From: Spirochaetaceae bacterium
GTDB taxonomy: Bacteria > Spirochaetota > Spirochaetia > Treponematales > Rectinemataceae
DNA length: 60,060 nt
Direction of reading: 5' to 3'
NCBI GenBank assembly: GCA_025355995.1
Contig: JANXYQ010000002.1
Coordinates: 1-60,060, forward strand
Positions 16,166 to 26,287 of the stretch are shown piece by piece; the first letter of the stretch is position 1, and every line of letters starts with the position of its first letter. The notes under the pieces are model-generated. The model was given only the letters and a program-made list of their open reading frames with translations. It was not told the origin of the DNA and did no database searches. The translations under genes were made by a program, and so were the position numbers.

Positions 16166-16315
16166 TCTATCGGGAACGGCGGGGGGAGTAATCGGAGAAG
16201 GCGCAACGAGGGGGAGTCGAGGCCACGCCCGCCGCCCACGATTTTACTTCTGTATGCGCGAACGCATGACGGCAGGATGAGCGCGGGCGTGGACCCTACG
16301 GCCGTACTCCCCCTT

Positions 16316-16345
16316 TTGACGCCCCTCCCCCCGATGCGCTATAGT
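16316..16345 (+). promoter_or_regulatory. Predicted sigma-70-type promoter of proS
   Basis: TTGACG (16316-16321) and TATAGT (16340-16345) are separated by 18 bases and lie 34 bases before the proS ATG. The match to the consensus is good, and this is the only gene start downstream. Prediction by eye. Confidence 0.55.
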
Positions 16346-16378
16346 CAGTTACTTTCGGACGAACAAGAGGTTACCACT

Positions 16379-17845
16379 ATGGCAGACAAGATCACCCCAC
16401 GCGGCGTCGACTACTCGCAGTGGTACATCGACATCGTCCTCAACGCGAAGCTCGCGGATTACAGCCCCGTCAAGGGCTGCATGGTGATGAGGCCGAGGGG
16501 CTACGCCATATGGGAGCGCATCCAGGCCGAGATGGACGGGCGATTCAAGGAGACGGGGCACCAGAACGTCTACTTCCCCATGCTCATCCCCATGAGCTTC
16601 CTCAAGAAGGAGGCCGAGCACGTCGAGGGCTTCGCGCCCGAGCTGGCCGTGGTGACCCACGGCGGCGGCGAGGAGCTGGACGAGCCCTTGGTGATCAGGC
16701 CGACGAGCGAGACGATCATCTGGGCGAAGTACAAGGATTGGATTCAGTCCTACCGCGACCTGCCCCTGCTCTATAACCAATGGTGCTCGGTGCTGCGCTG
16801 GGAAAAGCGCACGCGGCTTTTCCTGCGTACGGCGGAATTCCTCTGGCAGGAGGGGCACACCGCCCACGAGACCGAGAAGGAAGCCGTCGACGAGACTCTG
16901 AAGATGCTCGAGGTCTACCGCGACGTATGCGAGCGCCACCTTTGCCTGCCCGTGATCGCCGGCAGGAAGAGCGACGCCGAGAAATTCGCCGGGGCCGTCG
17001 CGACCTATTGCATCGAGGGCATGATGCAGGACAAGAAGGCGCTGCAGGCCGGCACGAGCCACTTCCTCGGGCAGAACTTCGGCAAGGCCTTCGACGTGCA
17101 GTTCCAGAGCCGCGAGGGCAAGCTCGAGTACGCCTGGGCGACGAGCTGGGGCACCTCCACGCGGCTGATCGGCGCGGTGATCATGACCCACTCCGACGAC
17201 AAGGGGCTCGTCCTGCCCCCGAGCCTCGCGCCCGAGCAGGCGGTCATAGTCCCGATCCTCAAGAAGGACACCCAGGCGGCAGTGCTCGCCTACTGCGGCA
17301 AGGTCCTCGCGGAGCTGAAGGCCGCGGGAGTGCGGGCGATCCTCGACGCGGACGACACGCAGAGCCCCGGGTGGAAGTTCGCCCAGCACGAGATGAACGG
17401 AGTGCCGCTTCGCATAGAGATCGGTCCCAGGGACATGGAGGCGGGCAAGGCGATGGTCGCGCGCCGCGACACCGGCGAGAAGGCGCCCTACGAGGTGGCC
17501 GGCCTTCCCCAGGCGGCCCTCGCCCTCCTCGGCTCGATCCAGAAAAACCTCTACGACAAGGCCCTGGCCTTCCGGAAGGAGAACACGAGGAGCGTGGCCG
17601 ACAGGGCCGAGCTCCTGGCCTTCTACGGCGCGGACAAGGGCGAGGACGCGGGCACGACCGGGGCTACAGGCGGCTTCGCCGAAGGCGGCTGGTGCGGCTC
17701 CCGCGAGTGCGAGGCCGCGCTGAAGGCCGAGACGAAGGTGACCATACGCTGCCTGCCCCTGGACGCCCAGGAGGGCGTGAGCGGGAGCTGCTGCCTCTGC
17801 GGCGCCCCGGCCAAGCATAGGGCCGTCTTCGCGAGAAACTACTGA
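16379..17845 (+). CDS. proS: Prolyl-tRNA synthetase (archaeal/eukaryotic-like type)
   Basis: This 488-residue enzyme charges tRNA-Pro with proline using ATP. Class II motifs are visible: motif 2 [29 protein letters not shown] (about residue 145) and motif 3 [12 protein letters not shown] (about residue 260), with RPTSETIIW between. It lacks the editing insertion of the E. coli type and has the anticodon-binding plus C-terminal zinc-binding domain ([19 protein letters not shown]), the length and layout of the ProS type 3 group. The ATG at 16379 has an AGAGG site and fits the family start; the longer frame would add 34 unlikely residues. Confidence 0.96.
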   Translation: MADKITPRGVDYSQWYIDIVLNAKLADYSPVKGCMVMRPRGYAIWERIQAEMDGRFKETGHQNVYFPMLIPMSFLKKEAEHVEGFAPELAVVTHGGGEELDEPLVIRPTSETIIWAKYKDWIQSYRDLPLLYNQWCSVLRWEKRTRLFLRTAEFLWQEGHTAHETEKEAVDETLKMLEVYRDVCERHLCLPVIAGRKSDAEKFAGAVATYCIEGMMQDKKALQAGTSHFLGQNFGKAFDVQFQSREGKLEYAWATSWGTSTRLIGAVIMTHSDDKGLVLPPSLAPEQAVIVPILKKDTQAAVLAYCGKVLAELKAAGVRAILDADDTQSPGWKFAQHEMNGVPLRIEIGPRDMEAGKAMVARRDTGEKAPYEVAGLPQAALALLGSIQKNLYDKALAFRKENTRSVADRAELLAFYGADKGEDAGTTGATGGFAEGGWCGSRECEAALKAETKVTIRCLPLDAQEGVSGSCCLCGAPAKHRAVFARNY

Positions 17846-17867
17846 TAGCGGCATCGGCACGAAGGGC

Positions 17868-18941
17868 ATGAGCATCATCCCTCGGCGGTCCCCCTGGTTT
17901 CCGCTCGCGCTCGCGCTTGTCCTGGCGGGCTGCGCCAAGGCGCCGCCGCCTCCGGCCGCGGTCTACCCCTACAAGGCCGACGCCGCGAGGGTCTTCTACG
18001 CCACGAGCTCGGGCCTCTCCGAATTGACCTACCAGGGCGAGGCGGACGCCGAGACGCTCGCTTCCAGGGCGCCCAACGCATCGGTCCTGAGCGCGGACGG
18101 GAAGGCGATAGCGGTCGCCGTCAACGGCTGGGGAGTCGAGCGCATCGAGGCTTCGCCCGACGGTCGCTCCTACAGGATAGTCGACAGCCCCCTGCGGTCG
18201 GCCTTTGCGGGCCTGAGCACGGGCGGCGCCTGGCCGATGGGCGGCGGCTTCCTCGTCCAGCTCTACCGCGACCCCTTCGCCGAGAGCGCGGAGGGCGTGG
18301 CCGCCCCGCCCTCGTCCTCCCGCCTCGCCTTCTTCGGCGCGGACGGTAAGGCTGCGACCGCGCCCGATCCCTACCCGACGGGCGACGCGGGCTACGAACC
18401 CTTCGCCCTCCTGCCGGCCTCGGGGAAGTGGTTCGCCGAGCTGCGCAAGGACGCCGCCGAGCGCGTCGACATGAAGTTCTACGCCTTCGCCGATCCCCTC
18501 TCGCTCGAGCCAAGGGCCGCGGAGATCCGTCGGGCCGAATTCGAGGCGGCTCTGATGCCGCGGCCGCTGTCGAGCCTGGCGGGAGACGCGGGCGCGGCGC
18601 TCCGCTCGGCCCTGGGAGCAATGGGCAAGGGCCCCTGGCTCGTCAGGCTCAGGTCGCTCTCCGGCGACGATCTCTGGTACCTCTCCGCCGGGTCCGCCGA
18701 GGAGTCGAACAAGGTCTTCGCCTGGAGCACGGGGGACAGGGTCGCCGTCCTGAGCCCGGACGGCAGGCTCGCCCTCTCGGACAGCCTGGGACCAGGAACG
18801 CTGTCGAGCATCGCGGCGCCCGCCGAGGGAGCCTCCTTCACGGCGCTGGCGGCCTCGGGGAGGATGGCGGCCGCGGCCTGGGAGACCGGCTCGTTTCCCT
18901 ATATCTCGTCGGCCGGGATCGTCCTCTCTCCCCTCGAATAG
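17868..18941 (+). CDS. Lipoprotein of unknown function
   Basis: A 357-residue exported lipoprotein (lipobox LAGC about residue 22, then Pro/Ala-rich linker). The body has repeated short strand patterns such as ASVLSADGKAIAVAVNGWG and DRVAVLSPDGRLALSD, reminiscent of WD40/YVTN-like propeller blades, so a beta-propeller fold is possible. I do not recognise a family. It starts 22 bases after proS and is probably co-transcribed. Confidence 0.7.
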   Translation: MSIIPRRSPWFPLALALVLAGCAKAPPPPAAVYPYKADAARVFYATSSGLSELTYQGEADAETLASRAPNASVLSADGKAIAVAVNGWGVERIEASPDGRSYRIVDSPLRSAFAGLSTGGAWPMGGGFLVQLYRDPFAESAEGVAAPPSSSRLAFFGADGKAATAPDPYPTGDAGYEPFALLPASGKWFAELRKDAAERVDMKFYAFADPLSLEPRAAEIRRAEFEAALMPRPLSSLAGDAGAALRSALGAMGKGPWLVRLRSLSGDDLWYLSAGSAEESNKVFAWSTGDRVAVLSPDGRLALSDSLGPGTLSSIAAPAEGASFTALAASGRMAAAAWETGSFPYISSAGIVLSPLE

Positions 18942-18979
18942 CGTATTGCTTCGCGGCCGTACCGCGATACAATAGGGAC

Positions 18980-19690
18980 GTGAAAAGAAACATCATCGCG
19001 CTCGCCCTCGCCCTCGCCGCGATCGGGGCCGCCGCCCTCGAGGCGCCGGTAGCCGTCAGGCCTACCTGGGGCGTCCTCATCGAGACCGTCTCCGATTCCG
19101 CCTCGCCGGCCTTCGATCCAAGCATAAACTTCAATTTCGGCGCCGGCGTCATCATGCCATTTGCGCCGGATTCGAGCTTCTCCTTCGTTCCCTCGGGAGA
19201 CTTATATTATTACAATGCCGCCCTCAACCCGCGCGGCCGAGCCGTGCCGGCGGAGGAGTCGCAGAGCTCTGCCTTCGTCCTGGGCCTCCTGCTCGACGCC
19301 CCCGTGGTCTACAGCTTCCCCCTCGGCGCGAAATTCTCCGCCGGCGTCGGCCTAGGCCTCTGCCTCGATCTCCGCGTCGCCTTCACGACCGACCAGACCA
19401 AGGCCTCCGACACAGCGGCCATAAACCGTTACCTGTGGGGAGGCGGCCGTTTCATCCTGCCCGCGACGACCCTGCGCGCGGAGTACCAGCTGACCGATCG
19501 GGTAGGCTTCGGCCTCAAGGGACGCGTGCTGTGGCCGATATCGAACCTATGGGCCAACGAGGGCTACGGCGCCCTGGACCACGCGATATACCTTATCGAC
19601 CTCGCGGTGCTCTACAAGCTCGGCGGCCCTTCGCCGGCGGCGCAGGCCGCGGCTCCGGAGCCGGCTCCCGCGGGGGACGCCGCGCCCTAG
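18980..19690 (+). CDS. Outer-membrane or periplasmic beta-rich protein
   Basis: The 236-residue exported protein begins at a GTG with a signal peptide (KRNIIALALALAAIGAAALE) and continues with long amphipathic strands (INFNFGAGVIMPF, FSFVPSGDLYYYN, GFGLKGRVLWPISN) typical of a small outer-membrane barrel. It ends in an Ala/Pro-rich tail (about 20 residues), unusual for a barrel. The family is not recognised. The GTG start has only a weak ribosome site. Its stop codon shares CTAG with the stop of the convergent AOR gene. Confidence 0.65.
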   Translation: MKRNIIALALALAAIGAAALEAPVAVRPTWGVLIETVSDSASPAFDPSINFNFGAGVIMPFAPDSSFSFVPSGDLYYYNAALNPRGRAVPAEESQSSAFVLGLLLDAPVVYSFPLGAKFSAGVGLGLCLDLRVAFTTDQTKASDTAAINRYLWGGGRFILPATTLRAEYQLTDRVGFGLKGRVLWPISNLWANEGYGALDHAIYLIDLAVLYKLGGPSPAAQAAAPEPAPAGDAAP

Positions 19691-21855
19691 GCTTCGCCCG
19701 CTATCCTAGCCTCCGCCACCGCTATCACTTCCGGCAGGTCCATGCCGATTCCGCGCAGGTGCTCCGGCGTCGGGCAGCCGTCGCTCGTCCAGCCGCGGCG
19801 CTTGAAGACGGCGTCGATGAGGCTGTCGTACTGCCTGATGCGGAACTCCCGCGTGATCGCTACCTTTTCCCTGACGGACTTGCCGGCGGGATCGATCCCG
19901 ATCTTCTCCTTCATCTGCTTGTCGTAGCGCTCGGCCCGCGCCTCGTACTCGTCCTCGAGGACGGGTCCCATCGCGCGATACGGCGGGTAGTCCTCGGCGC
20001 GGCGGCCGTGGCCCTGCCGCACGTTGAAGGCGCGCTGGAAATTGTAGACGCGCTCGGACTGGAGGATGAGCTCCTCGGGCGAGAGGCTCTCCCCGGTGAT
20101 CGCCGTATAGAGCTCGCGGTAGTTGGCCACGTGCTCGGGCACCTTGTTGGGCTCGGCGTGCTTGGCGTTGTCGGCGGGCTCGATGTCGTTCCAGGGCAGC
20201 TTGCACAGGCCCTGGAGTCCGAACCAGGTGCGGAACATCGGGAAATAGTGGAGGGCCTCGGCCTTCTGCTCGAAGCTCGGGATGCGATTGTTCACCATGT
20301 CCATGAAGATGAGCCAGGCCTCGTCGTGCTGCGGTCCCTTGTTCGTGAGGTAGTAGCCCCCCTGCTGGGCGAGGGATTCCTTGGAGATGTATTCCGACTG
20401 CTCGAGGCCCTTGCCGTGGAGGGCTATATCCTTCATTAACTGGGGATCGGCCCCGTACTCCTTCGCGAAGTGATCGGCCAGGAACTTGACTCCCTTGCAG
20501 GCGAGGACACCGAAGCGCTTGCCCTCGGCCAGGTCGTGGAGTACCTGGATCGCCCCCTTCCAGTTGCCCCAGGAGAGGTCGATGCCGTCCGTCCGCCCCG
20601 CGTCCAGGATCCCCAGCTCCCAGCATTCCATCAGGAAGCTCATCGTCGTCCCGAAGCTGATCGTGTCGATGCCGTAGGTGTCGCAGTAGAAGTTGATCTC
20701 GAGTATGCCGCGCGTGTCGTAGACGTAGAGGTTGGGTCCGCAGCCGGCGGCCGTCTCGTACTCGGGTCCGTCGACGCAGACCTTCTGGCCTTTGTACGGT
20801 CCGGTCTCGAGCTCGAAGCGGTCCACGGAGTGGGCGCAGGCGAGGGTGCAGCCGTACCAGCAGCCGTCGGGCAGGTTCTGCGAGAGGAGCTTCTCCCAGA
20901 CCCAGGACGCGACCTCGGGGCCCCTCGGGTCCTGGCCGTACTTGTGGTTCTTGGTCGGCAGGAGGTCGTAGTCGTTCATCACCTCCATGAGGTGGGCGGT
21001 GCCCTGGCGGCGCATCTTGCACTGCTGGTCGTCGTTCTTGACGATCTCGCGGTGGAGCTTGAGGCCGAGGCGCTGGACGAGGGCGGGCTCGGCCGCGTCG
21101 TTCAGGTTCTGGCCGACTCCCTTGAATCGGCAGACGAGGGCGCGGATTTTCTTGTCGCGCAGGACCGTCCCTATGCCGCCGCGCCCGGCCTGCTTGACGC
21201 GTATGCCAGCTCGCCTCTTGTCGTAGAGCGAGAAATTGAGCAGGCCCATGGGCGAGCGGTCGGCGCCCCTGCCCGCCGAGACAACCGCGACCGCCTGGAG
21301 CTCGGCCGGGTCGGAGGAGGCGGCGAAGGCCCGCGTGAGCTCCTCCGCGAGGAGGTGGGTGTCCGCGGGTATCGAGTCGGGAGACTCGAAGACCTGGACG
21401 AGGCCCTCGTTGCCGTCGATGAAGACGATGACCTCGCGGTCCGATCGGCCCTGGAGCTCGAGGGCGTCGAAGCCGGAGAACTTGAGGTAGGGGCCGAAGT
21501 AGCCGCCGACGTTCGAGTCGATCGGCACGTCGGTCATCGGCGAGATGGAGACGACTAGGCTCTTGCCCGAGCCGGGATAATTAGTGTTCCCGCAGATGGG
21601 GCCCATGGCGATCACTATCTCGTTCTCGGGCGAATCCCATCGCGTCGTCGGCTTGGTGGCGTCCCAGAGGAGCTTGAGGCCGAATCCCTTGCCGCCCACG
21701 AACTTCCGCTTCATGAGCTCGGAGACGGGCTTCTCCGCGGCCTGCCTGGTGCCGACGTCGACGTGCAGGGTCCGCATGTTGTAGCCTTTGCGGATCGAGC
21801 CAAGCTCGTAGCGCCGCTCGGAGAGAAGCTTGTAGTCATTCTTGGAAAAGCTCAT
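19687..21855 (-). CDS. aor: Tungsten-type aldehyde:ferredoxin oxidoreductase
   Basis: A 722-residue enzyme of the AOR family, which oxidises aldehydes to acids (or runs in reverse) using a bis-pterin tungsten or molybdenum cofactor and a [4Fe-4S] cluster, passing electrons to ferredoxin. Visible landmarks are the N-terminal pterin region (FVGGKGFGLKLLWD, MGPICGNTNYPGSGK), the GRGGIGTVLRDKK segment, the cluster cysteines CWYGCTLAC about residue 345 and the fourth cysteine in GLQGLCKLPWND near the C-terminal third. The length is somewhat above the usual ~600, with an N-terminal extension and a longer C-terminus. The start at 21855 overlaps the ferredoxin stop as ATGA, so the two are coupled. 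Confidence 0.92.
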   Translation of the reverse strand: MSFSKNDYKLLSERRYELGSIRKGYNMRTLHVDVGTRQAAEKPVSELMKRKFVGGKGFGLKLLWDATKPTTRWDSPENEIVIAMGPICGNTNYPGSGKSLVVSISPMTDVPIDSNVGGYFGPYLKFSGFDALELQGRSDREVIVFIDGNEGLVQVFESPDSIPADTHLLAEELTRAFAASSDPAELQAVAVVSAGRGADRSPMGLLNFSLYDKRRAGIRVKQAGRGGIGTVLRDKKIRALVCRFKGVGQNLNDAAEPALVQRLGLKLHREIVKNDDQQCKMRRQGTAHLMEVMNDYDLLPTKNHKYGQDPRGPEVASWVWEKLLSQNLPDGCWYGCTLACAHSVDRFELETGPYKGQKVCVDGPEYETAAGCGPNLYVYDTRGILEINFYCDTYGIDTISFGTTMSFLMECWELGILDAGRTDGIDLSWGNWKGAIQVLHDLAEGKRFGVLACKGVKFLADHFAKEYGADPQLMKDIALHGKGLEQSEYISKESLAQQGGYYLTNKGPQHDEAWLIFMDMVNNRIPSFEQKAEALHYFPMFRTWFGLQGLCKLPWNDIEPADNAKHAEPNKVPEHVANYRELYTAITGESLSPEELILQSERVYNFQRAFNVRQGHGRRAEDYPPYRAMGPVLEDEYEARAERYDKQMKEKIGIDPAGKSVREKVAITREFRIRQYDSLIDAVFKRRGWTSDGCPTPEHLRGIGMDLPEVIAVAEARIAGEA

Positions 21856-22310
21856 TTCGCCTCCTCCTTCCTGACCGCGGCGATCGCCTCGGCCCAGACG
21901 CGGGAGGCGGGGCTCTCCTCCTTCTCGGCGATCGCTATCGCCTCCTTCGGGCATTTCTTGACGCAGGCTCCGCAGGCGATGCATTTGAAGGGCTGCTTAT
22001 CGCCGGGGAAGATAATCATGGCGTCTATCGGACAGACGGCGACGCAGGCGAGGCAGCCGACGCAGAGACTCTTGTCGAGGACGACCACGCCGGTCTTGGA
22101 TACGACGAGGGCCTGAGTGGGGCATTCCTGCACGCATTTGCGGCATTCCTGGTCGCAGGCGATCAGGTGAAAGGCGCCCCGACCCTGCCCATTGACCTGG
22201 ATTCGGGATTTCGCAGGATTGTCCTCTTTTTCATATAAAAGCGAACAGGCGGAGACGCAGCTCATGCATCCGACGCACTTCTCGTCGTTCGTTTTCAGGT
22301 ACTTTATCAT
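21852..22310 (-). CDS. Four-cluster ferredoxin partner of AOR
   Basis: A 152-residue iron-sulfur protein with four CxxCxxCxxxC(P/S) motifs (CVGCMSCVSACS, CDQECRKCVQECP, CVGCLACVAVCP, CIACGACVKKCP), so it should bind four [4Fe-4S] clusters. This is the AorB-like electron carrier that shuttles electrons between AOR and NAD- or ferredoxin-dependent enzymes. I chose the ATG at 22310, which has GGAGG 7 bases upstream; a GTG further up would add 7 residues. It is the first gene of the aorB-aor operon and diverges from a ThiS-like gene. Confidence 0.9.
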   Translation of the reverse strand: MIKYLKTNDEKCVGCMSCVSACSLLYEKEDNPAKSRIQVNGQGRGAFHLIACDQECRKCVQECPTQALVVSKTGVVVLDKSLCVGCLACVAVCPIDAMIIFPGDKQPFKCIACGACVKKCPKEAIAIAEKEESPASRVWAEAIAAVRKEEAK

Positions 22311-22357
22311 GGGATGATCCTCCTTATTCACGAGGGCTCGGCGGATCGAGAGCAGCT

Positions 22358-22386
22358 AATATACCTCAAGGATATCAGATGAGCAA
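22358..22386 (-). promoter_or_regulatory. Predicted promoter of the ferredoxin-aor operon
   Basis: On the minus strand TTGCTC and TATATT are separated by 17 bases, and the -10 lies 47 bases before the ferredoxin start. Prediction by eye. Confidence 0.45.
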
Positions 22387-22426
22387 TCCGATTGTCCCGG
22401 CCAAAAAATAAAGCTAATTTGTCTCT

Positions 22427-22630
22427 ATGAGACTGAGCGTCAACGGAAATGAAATAGAGCGAACCGGTGACTCCGCGACCGTTCGGGAAGTGCTGGCTGA
22501 CATGCATTACTCCTTTCCCCTGGTCATCGTAAAGGTGAACGACATCCTCGTGCCCCGCGAGGCTTATGCGGACGCACGAGTGAAGGACGGAGACGTCATC
22601 GACGCCTTCCATCTAGTTTCAGGCGGCTAA
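22427..22630 (+). CDS. ThiS/MoaD-like sulfur carrier
   Basis: The 67-residue ubiquitin-fold protein ends in Gly-Gly (HLVSGG), the residue that is thiocarboxylated in sulfur carriers. The pattern LVPREAYADARVKDGDVIDAFHLVSGG is closer to ThiS (thiamine thiazole) than to typical MoaD, but small carriers of this type also sit next to AOR genes and supply sulfur for the tungstopterin. Position opposite the aor operon favours cofactor synthesis. It lacks a clear ribosome site; the ATG lies in the loop of a short hairpin (GTCTC/GAGAC). Confidence 0.82.
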   Translation: MRLSVNGNEIERTGDSATVREVLADMHYSFPLVIVKVNDILVPREAYADARVKDGDVIDAFHLVSGG

Positions 22631-22687
22631 TTCCAAGTTTGATTCCCGAACGCATTGCACTTGTAGTGGTCGCCCGATCTAGGATAT

Positions 22688-22703
22688 CACTGATATATCA
22701 GTG
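22688..22703. promoter_or_regulatory. Perfect 16-bp palindrome before pruA
   Basis: CACTGATATATCAGTG is a perfect inverted repeat. Its last bases touch the pruA ribosome binding site, and the start codon follows 8 bases later. The symmetric A/T centre is typical of a dimeric repressor site, or it could fold in RNA to hide the ribosome site. The regulator is unknown. Confidence 0.6.
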
Positions 22704-22711
22704 AGGTTTGG

Positions 22712-24336
<1,625 letters not shown>

Positions 24337-24340
<4 letters not shown>

Positions 24341-25437
24341 GCGGGGAAGGCGAGCTCGAAGCGCGCGCCCTCGACGCCATCCTCGCCTTCGATCGCCGAT
24401 AGGGACGCGGCGCCGCCCAGGTTGCGCGCGAGGGAGCGCACGAGCATCAGCCCGAGGCCTCCTTGGCCGAGGCCCTCGCGCTCGGGATTCGCGTAGCCTC
24501 CGCCCGCCTGGTCGGCTCCCGTCGCCGGGCCCGGGCCGTCGTCGGTGATGACGAGCTGGTATTGGCCCTCCGACAGCCCGAAGGCCAGGCGGATCGAGGG
24601 GAGGCCTTCCCTGCCCGGGGAAGCGTGCTTCACCGCGTTCGTCAGCACCTCGTTGACGATGAGCCCGAGGGAGATCGCGGCGTCGACGGGGATCAGGCGC
24701 CCGCCGGAATCCATAGACAGGCCGATGCGCGACTCGTCGAAGCCGAGCCCCGAGGCGAGGTTGTCCACCAGCGCCTCGATGTAGAGCGCGGGGTCCACGG
24801 TCGAGACGTCCTCGTCCTTGTTGAGCTGGTCGTGCACGAGGGAGATCGCGAAGATCCTGCCGATGAGCTCGTCCGCCGCCTCGAGGAAGGCGGGATACTC
24901 CGACCTGTTGCGCTGCAGCTGGACCAGGCTCTTTATGACGTTGAGGTTGTTCTTGACCCTGTGGTTGATCTCGCGCAGGAGGAGTTCCTTCTCCTCGAGC
25001 GCGCCCCGCAGGGCCTCCTCGGTCGCCATCCGCTTCTTGATCTCCCGTTCCACCTCGCGGAAATACTCCGCGAGGCGGCCGCAGAGCAGGCCCACCGTCA
25101 GGCCCGACAGCTCCGCGATCAGCTTGCTCGCGGGCGAGAACTCGGGGTGGCCGAGGAGGTAGAAGATGGCGAGGTTGGCGGGAAGCGCGAGCAGGCCGGC
25201 AACGAAGCCCCCGGCGACGCCGAAGCCGAGGGCGATCGAGATGACGGGCCCGATGACGAAATAGTTGCTCGATACGCCGAGCGACCTCCCCGTCGCGAGC
25301 ATGACGGCGGCGTAGGTGGCCACCGCTACCGCCAGGCTCGCGTAGCGGTAGCGGATGAACACGACGGCGTGAACCTTCGAGGTGAAGCTGTCGAAGGGAA
25401 AGATGAAGCTCCCCTTCGCCCTCGTTCCGCGACGCAT
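24337..25437 (-). CDS. Membrane sensor histidine kinase, HisKA_2 type
   Basis: A 366-residue kinase. The N-terminal third has about four membrane helices (about residues 30-125) with short loops and no large periplasmic sensor domain. The phosphorylation region EINHRVKNNLNVIKSL (about residue 155) is the HisKA_2 type. The ATP domain has NEVLTNAVKHA, DDGPGP and GLGLMLV. It is divergent from the receiver-only gene at 25526, 88 bases away, a likely partner. GGGAGG lies 5 bases before the start. Confidence 0.93.
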
Positions 25438-25525
25438 GCGCGCCTCCCTGGTACCAGCGTTTCGTCCCCGACCTAGCCGTGCGGATATAGTATGTTATAT
25501 ATTAGCGTCGAGGAGAGCAATCGCC

Positions 25526-25906
25526 ATGGCATGCATCTTGGTTGTCGAGGACGAGCCCATAGTGAGCATGCAGCTCCAGGAGAGCCTGGAGGCCATGGGG
25601 CACGTCGTCCCCGCGCTCATAGCCTCCGGCGACGACGTGCTCGGCGCCGTGCTCGCTCACAAGCCCGACCTCATCCTCATGGACATCAAGCTCCGTAGCT
25701 TCATAGACGGCGTGGACGCGGCCAACAGGCTCAAGCTCGTATGCGACCTCCCCGTCATATACATCACCGCCTACCCGAGCCGGGGGAGCCAGGACAGGGC
25801 CGAGAAGACCAAGCCCGCCGGCTACCTCGTCAAGCCGATCAACGACAGGACCCTCCGCGAGCACATCGACCGCGCGCTCGCGGCCGCCGCGCTCTGCGCG
25901 GATTGA
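25526..25906 (+). CDS. Stand-alone response regulator receiver
   Basis: A 126-residue receiver domain with no output part. The acidic pocket (VVEDEP near residue 8), the phosphoacceptor Asp (LILMDIKL about residue 53), the Thr/Ser position (YITAYPS) and Lys (YLVKPIND) are all present, so it should be phosphorylated. The I-K-L pattern and length resemble receivers served by HisKA_2 kinases. The start follows GAGGAG; the longer open frame upstream is noise. Its target is unknown, perhaps the thioredoxin-like gene product 10 bases downstream. Confidence 0.9.
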   Translation: MACILVVEDEPIVSMQLQESLEAMGHVVPALIASGDDVLGAVLAHKPDLILMDIKLRSFIDGVDAANRLKLVCDLPVIYITAYPSRGSQDRAEKTKPAGYLVKPINDRTLREHIDRALAAAALCAD

Positions 25907-25916
25907 GGGAGGCGCG

Positions 25917-26267
25917 ATGAAGAAGCTCGGCAAGAAAGACTGTCTCTCGCTCATCGAGGACGGGGAATTCGGAACGGGCATCGTCGGGGCGGCCGAGGCG
26001 GTGGCCGTGGTGCTCACCCAGAGCTGGTGCCCCCAATGGGGATGGATGCGCTCCTACCTCGAATCCCTCCCGCGCGACGAGGCGAGGGAAGTCTTCTGGG
26101 TCGAGTACGACCGCGAGGATTTCTTCGAGCCCCTGATGGCGTTCAAAGAGGGCGTCTTCGGGAACGATCAGGTTCCCTACGTCCGCTACTATCGCGGCGG
26201 CAAGCTCGCCGCGGAGTCCAACTACATCGACCTAGGCGGCTTCCTTCGCCGCCTGCAGGGTGAATAG
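25917..26267 (+). CDS. Thioredoxin-fold protein with incomplete active site
   Basis: The 116-residue protein has the thioredoxin pattern: a strand (AVAVVLTQSW), the active-site position CPQW, the conserved cis-Pro region (VPYVRYYRGGK) and a C-terminal helix. The usual CxxC has only its first cysteine (CPQW), so it cannot do ordinary disulfide exchange but could form a mixed disulfide or bind a partner. No signal peptide. GGGAGG precedes the start, and it follows the receiver gene by 10 bases, probably in the same transcript. Confidence 0.78.
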   Translation: MKKLGKKDCLSLIEDGEFGTGIVGAAEAVAVVLTQSWCPQWGWMRSYLESLPRDEAREVFWVEYDREDFFEPLMAFKEGVFGNDQVPYVRYYRGGKLAAESNYIDLGGFLRRLQGE

Positions 26268-26287
26268 CGACCTTTACCGGAGGCAGC

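Noticed and set aside
16349-17938. A 529-codon open frame antisense to proS
   Set aside because: It mirrors the codon pattern of proS and shows no recognisable protein family; proS is certain.
20470-21558. A 362-codon open frame antisense to aor
   Set aside because: Same reason: a shadow of a GC-rich gene with biased composition and no start signals.
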